A DNA stretch of 64,000 nucleotides, taken from the NCBI GenBank assembly GCA_040386235.1, contig JAZKGA010000001.1, forward strand, positions 868,001-932,000. The letters run 5' to 3'. The notes under the pieces are model-generated. The model did not search any database, had not been told where the DNA came from, and saw only the letters and a list, made by a program, of their open reading frames with translations. Source of the stretch: JAZKGA01 sp040386235. Lineage in GTDB: Bacteria > Pseudomonadota > Alphaproteobacteria > Micavibrionales > Micavibrionaceae. Below are positions 62,897 through 64,000 of this stretch, in pieces. The first letter of the stretch is position 1; each line of letters begins with the position of its first letter. The position numbers and the translations under genes were made by a program.

Positions 62897-64000
62897 GACC
62901 CACCATTTATTAAGCCGTTCGCACAAATTTGTCCAATTCTGTCTGGTCAGCGTCGCCGTTTTCAGTTTGATGGGGTGTGAAACCAATCAGGCGACGGGAA
63001 CAAAGAAATTTACAGGCCTTATGCCGACTGAAAGTGAAGCCAAGATAGGGGCCGATGCGCACAAGCAGAATCTGGCTGACCATAACGGGGCCTATGATAA
63101 TCCGCGTCTGCAGGCCTATGTGAACGAAGTGGGGCAGCGCCTGGTCAAGAATACGGAGCGCGGCGATGTGATATACACCTTCACAGTCCTGAATTCGCCT
63201 GAGGTGAACGCCTTTGCCATGCCCGGGGGATATGTGTATCTTACCCGCGGGATTGTGGGCATCATGAACAGCGAGGCCGAATTGGCTGCCGTTATGGGGC
63301 ATGAGATTGGCCACGTCACCGCCCGCCATGGCGCAGAAAGATATTCACGCGGGACCGTAACCTCAATCGGGACAACGATTCTGGGCGCCGTCATTGGTGA
63401 TCCAAATATCTCAACCGTGGTTCAACAAGGCGCAGGGCTGTGGCTGAAGTCTTACAGCCGCACCCAAGAAACAGAAGCGGATACGATTGGGATGCGCTAT
63501 TTGGTGAATGGCGGATACGATCCGAACGCGATGCCGTCTTTCTTTTACACGATGCGGCAGGTCAGTGAGGTCAATCAGGATGCACGCGGTGGAAAAGCGG
63601 TACCAGAATTTATGCAAACCCACCCGTTAGAGGAAAAACGCGAAACAGCCACCCGCCAATTAGCAGCCGCCGCGCCGAAAAATGACCGTGTGGTCAATCG
63701 TGACCGGCATTTGGATTTGATCAGCGGCATGGTGTATGGCGATCCTGCCGAAGCGGGGTTTGTCCGGGGGAATGAATTTATTCATCCCGTTATGGGCTTT
63801 AAATATCGTATTCCTGACGGCTTTCGCACAACCAATGCAAAAGACAAGGTTATCTCGAAAAACAAGGACGGCGCCCTTGTGATCTTTGACACGGATAACA
63901 AGAAGAAAGATGAGTCTGCGGTGGATTACATGACAGAAGCGGTTTTGAAATCAGATACCTTTATCATGCCGCAAGCGATCACAATTGGCGGTATGCCCGC
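62895..64000 (+). CDS. M48 family zinc metalloprotease lipoprotein (partial, runs off the end)
   Basis: At least 368 residues are encoded; the gene continues beyond the window. The N-terminus has a hydrophobic segment ending in the lipobox LMGC (Cys28). The zinc site is HEIGH (136-140) with the third ligand in QETEAD (Glu194). PGGYVYLTRGI precedes the site. Such proteins (BepA/YfgC, LoiP-like) sit in the periplasm, attached to the outer membrane, and help quality control of outer-membrane proteins. AGGA lies about 15-18 bp before the ATG. Its start codon shares bases with the divergent SNase-fold gene (CATG, 62894-62897). Confidence 0.92.
   Translation, partial: MTHHLLSRSHKFVQFCLVSVAVFSLMGCETNQATGTKKFTGLMPTESEAKIGADAHKQNLADHNGAYDNPRLQAYVNEVGQRLVKNTERGDVIYTFTVLNSPEVNAFAMPGGYVYLTRGIVGIMNSEAELAAVMGHEIGHVTARHGAERYSRGTVTSIGTTILGAVIGDPNISTVVQQGAGLWLKSYSRTQETEADTIGMRYLVNGGYDPNAMPSFFYTMRQVSEVNQDARGGKAVPEFMQTHPLEEKRETATRQLAAAAPKNDRVVNRDRHLDLISGMVYGDPAEAGFVRGNEFIHPVMGFKYRIPDGFRTTNAKDKVISKNKDGALVIFDTDNKKKDESAVDYMTEAVLKSDTFIMPQAITIGGMP

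Overview
The window reads as a dense, mid-GC chromosome segment from an alphaproteobacterium. I infer this from a Rieske/cytochrome b/cytochrome c1 operon with a TAT-type Rieske leader, an RpoD with long acidic insertions, a DUF2336 protein, ETF-ubiquinone oxidoreductase, TrmJ/TrmL and aerobic HemF. Gene mix and protein style are compatible with a Micavibrio-like (Micavibrionales) or related Rhodospirillales-type lineage, but the sequence alone does not prove this. There is no integrase, transposase, IS end, rRNA operon or CRISPR array. One tRNA (Leu, CAA) is present. Genes are tightly packed, with many 4-base ATGA stop/start overlaps. No gap exceeds about 300 bp once two micro-genes at 16.9-17.1 kb are counted.

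Layout. 0-3.6 kb: a coupled trio (DUF6065-like, Glu/Leu/Phe/Val dehydrogenase, small unknown) and an AmgK-like sugar kinase. 3.6-7.2 kb: two patatin-like lipases flanking a DUF1653 gene, then a LysR regulator. 7.2-11.2 kb: dnaG and rpoD. 11.2-13.0 kb: a small accessory block between rpoD and alaS, with two overlapping small membrane-protein genes divergent from a RelA/SpoT-like protein and a 16-bp perfect palindrome between them. 13-20.6 kb: alaS, a uracil-DNA glycosylase, micro-ORFs, ETF-QO and a TPR protein. 20.6-24.4 kb: an orphan TpsB (two-partner secretion) protein, a small lipoprotein and a TolC-type lipoprotein. Next come a cluster of DnaA-box-like motifs, a RibF-like protein without its kinase domain, rnd, aspS, smpB, a lytic transglycosylase, a LuxR-type protein, cca, hemF and trmL (to 33.7 kb). 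33.8-37.3 kb: petABC plus two trailing genes. 37.3-40.9 kb: a Na/Pi cotransporter coupled to an ALDH7-type dehydrogenase, and a YdcH-like protein.

41-49.2 kb is the most unusual part. Seven small, all-helical, unannotated proteins lie in two groups (41.0-42.2 and 46.1-49.2 kb) around epmA, dsbB, tRNA-Leu and a TPR-methyltransferase. By eye they fall into two paralogous sets, and two of them share a near-identical C-terminal tail.

49-64 kb returns to housekeeping and membrane functions: APC permease, rhodanese, hemH, kup, rpsD with a structured leader, trmJ, MOSC protein, metallophosphoesterase, DUF2336 protein, pgk, proline iminopeptidase, a secreted SNase-fold protein, and an M48 metalloprotease lipoprotein that runs off the right edge.
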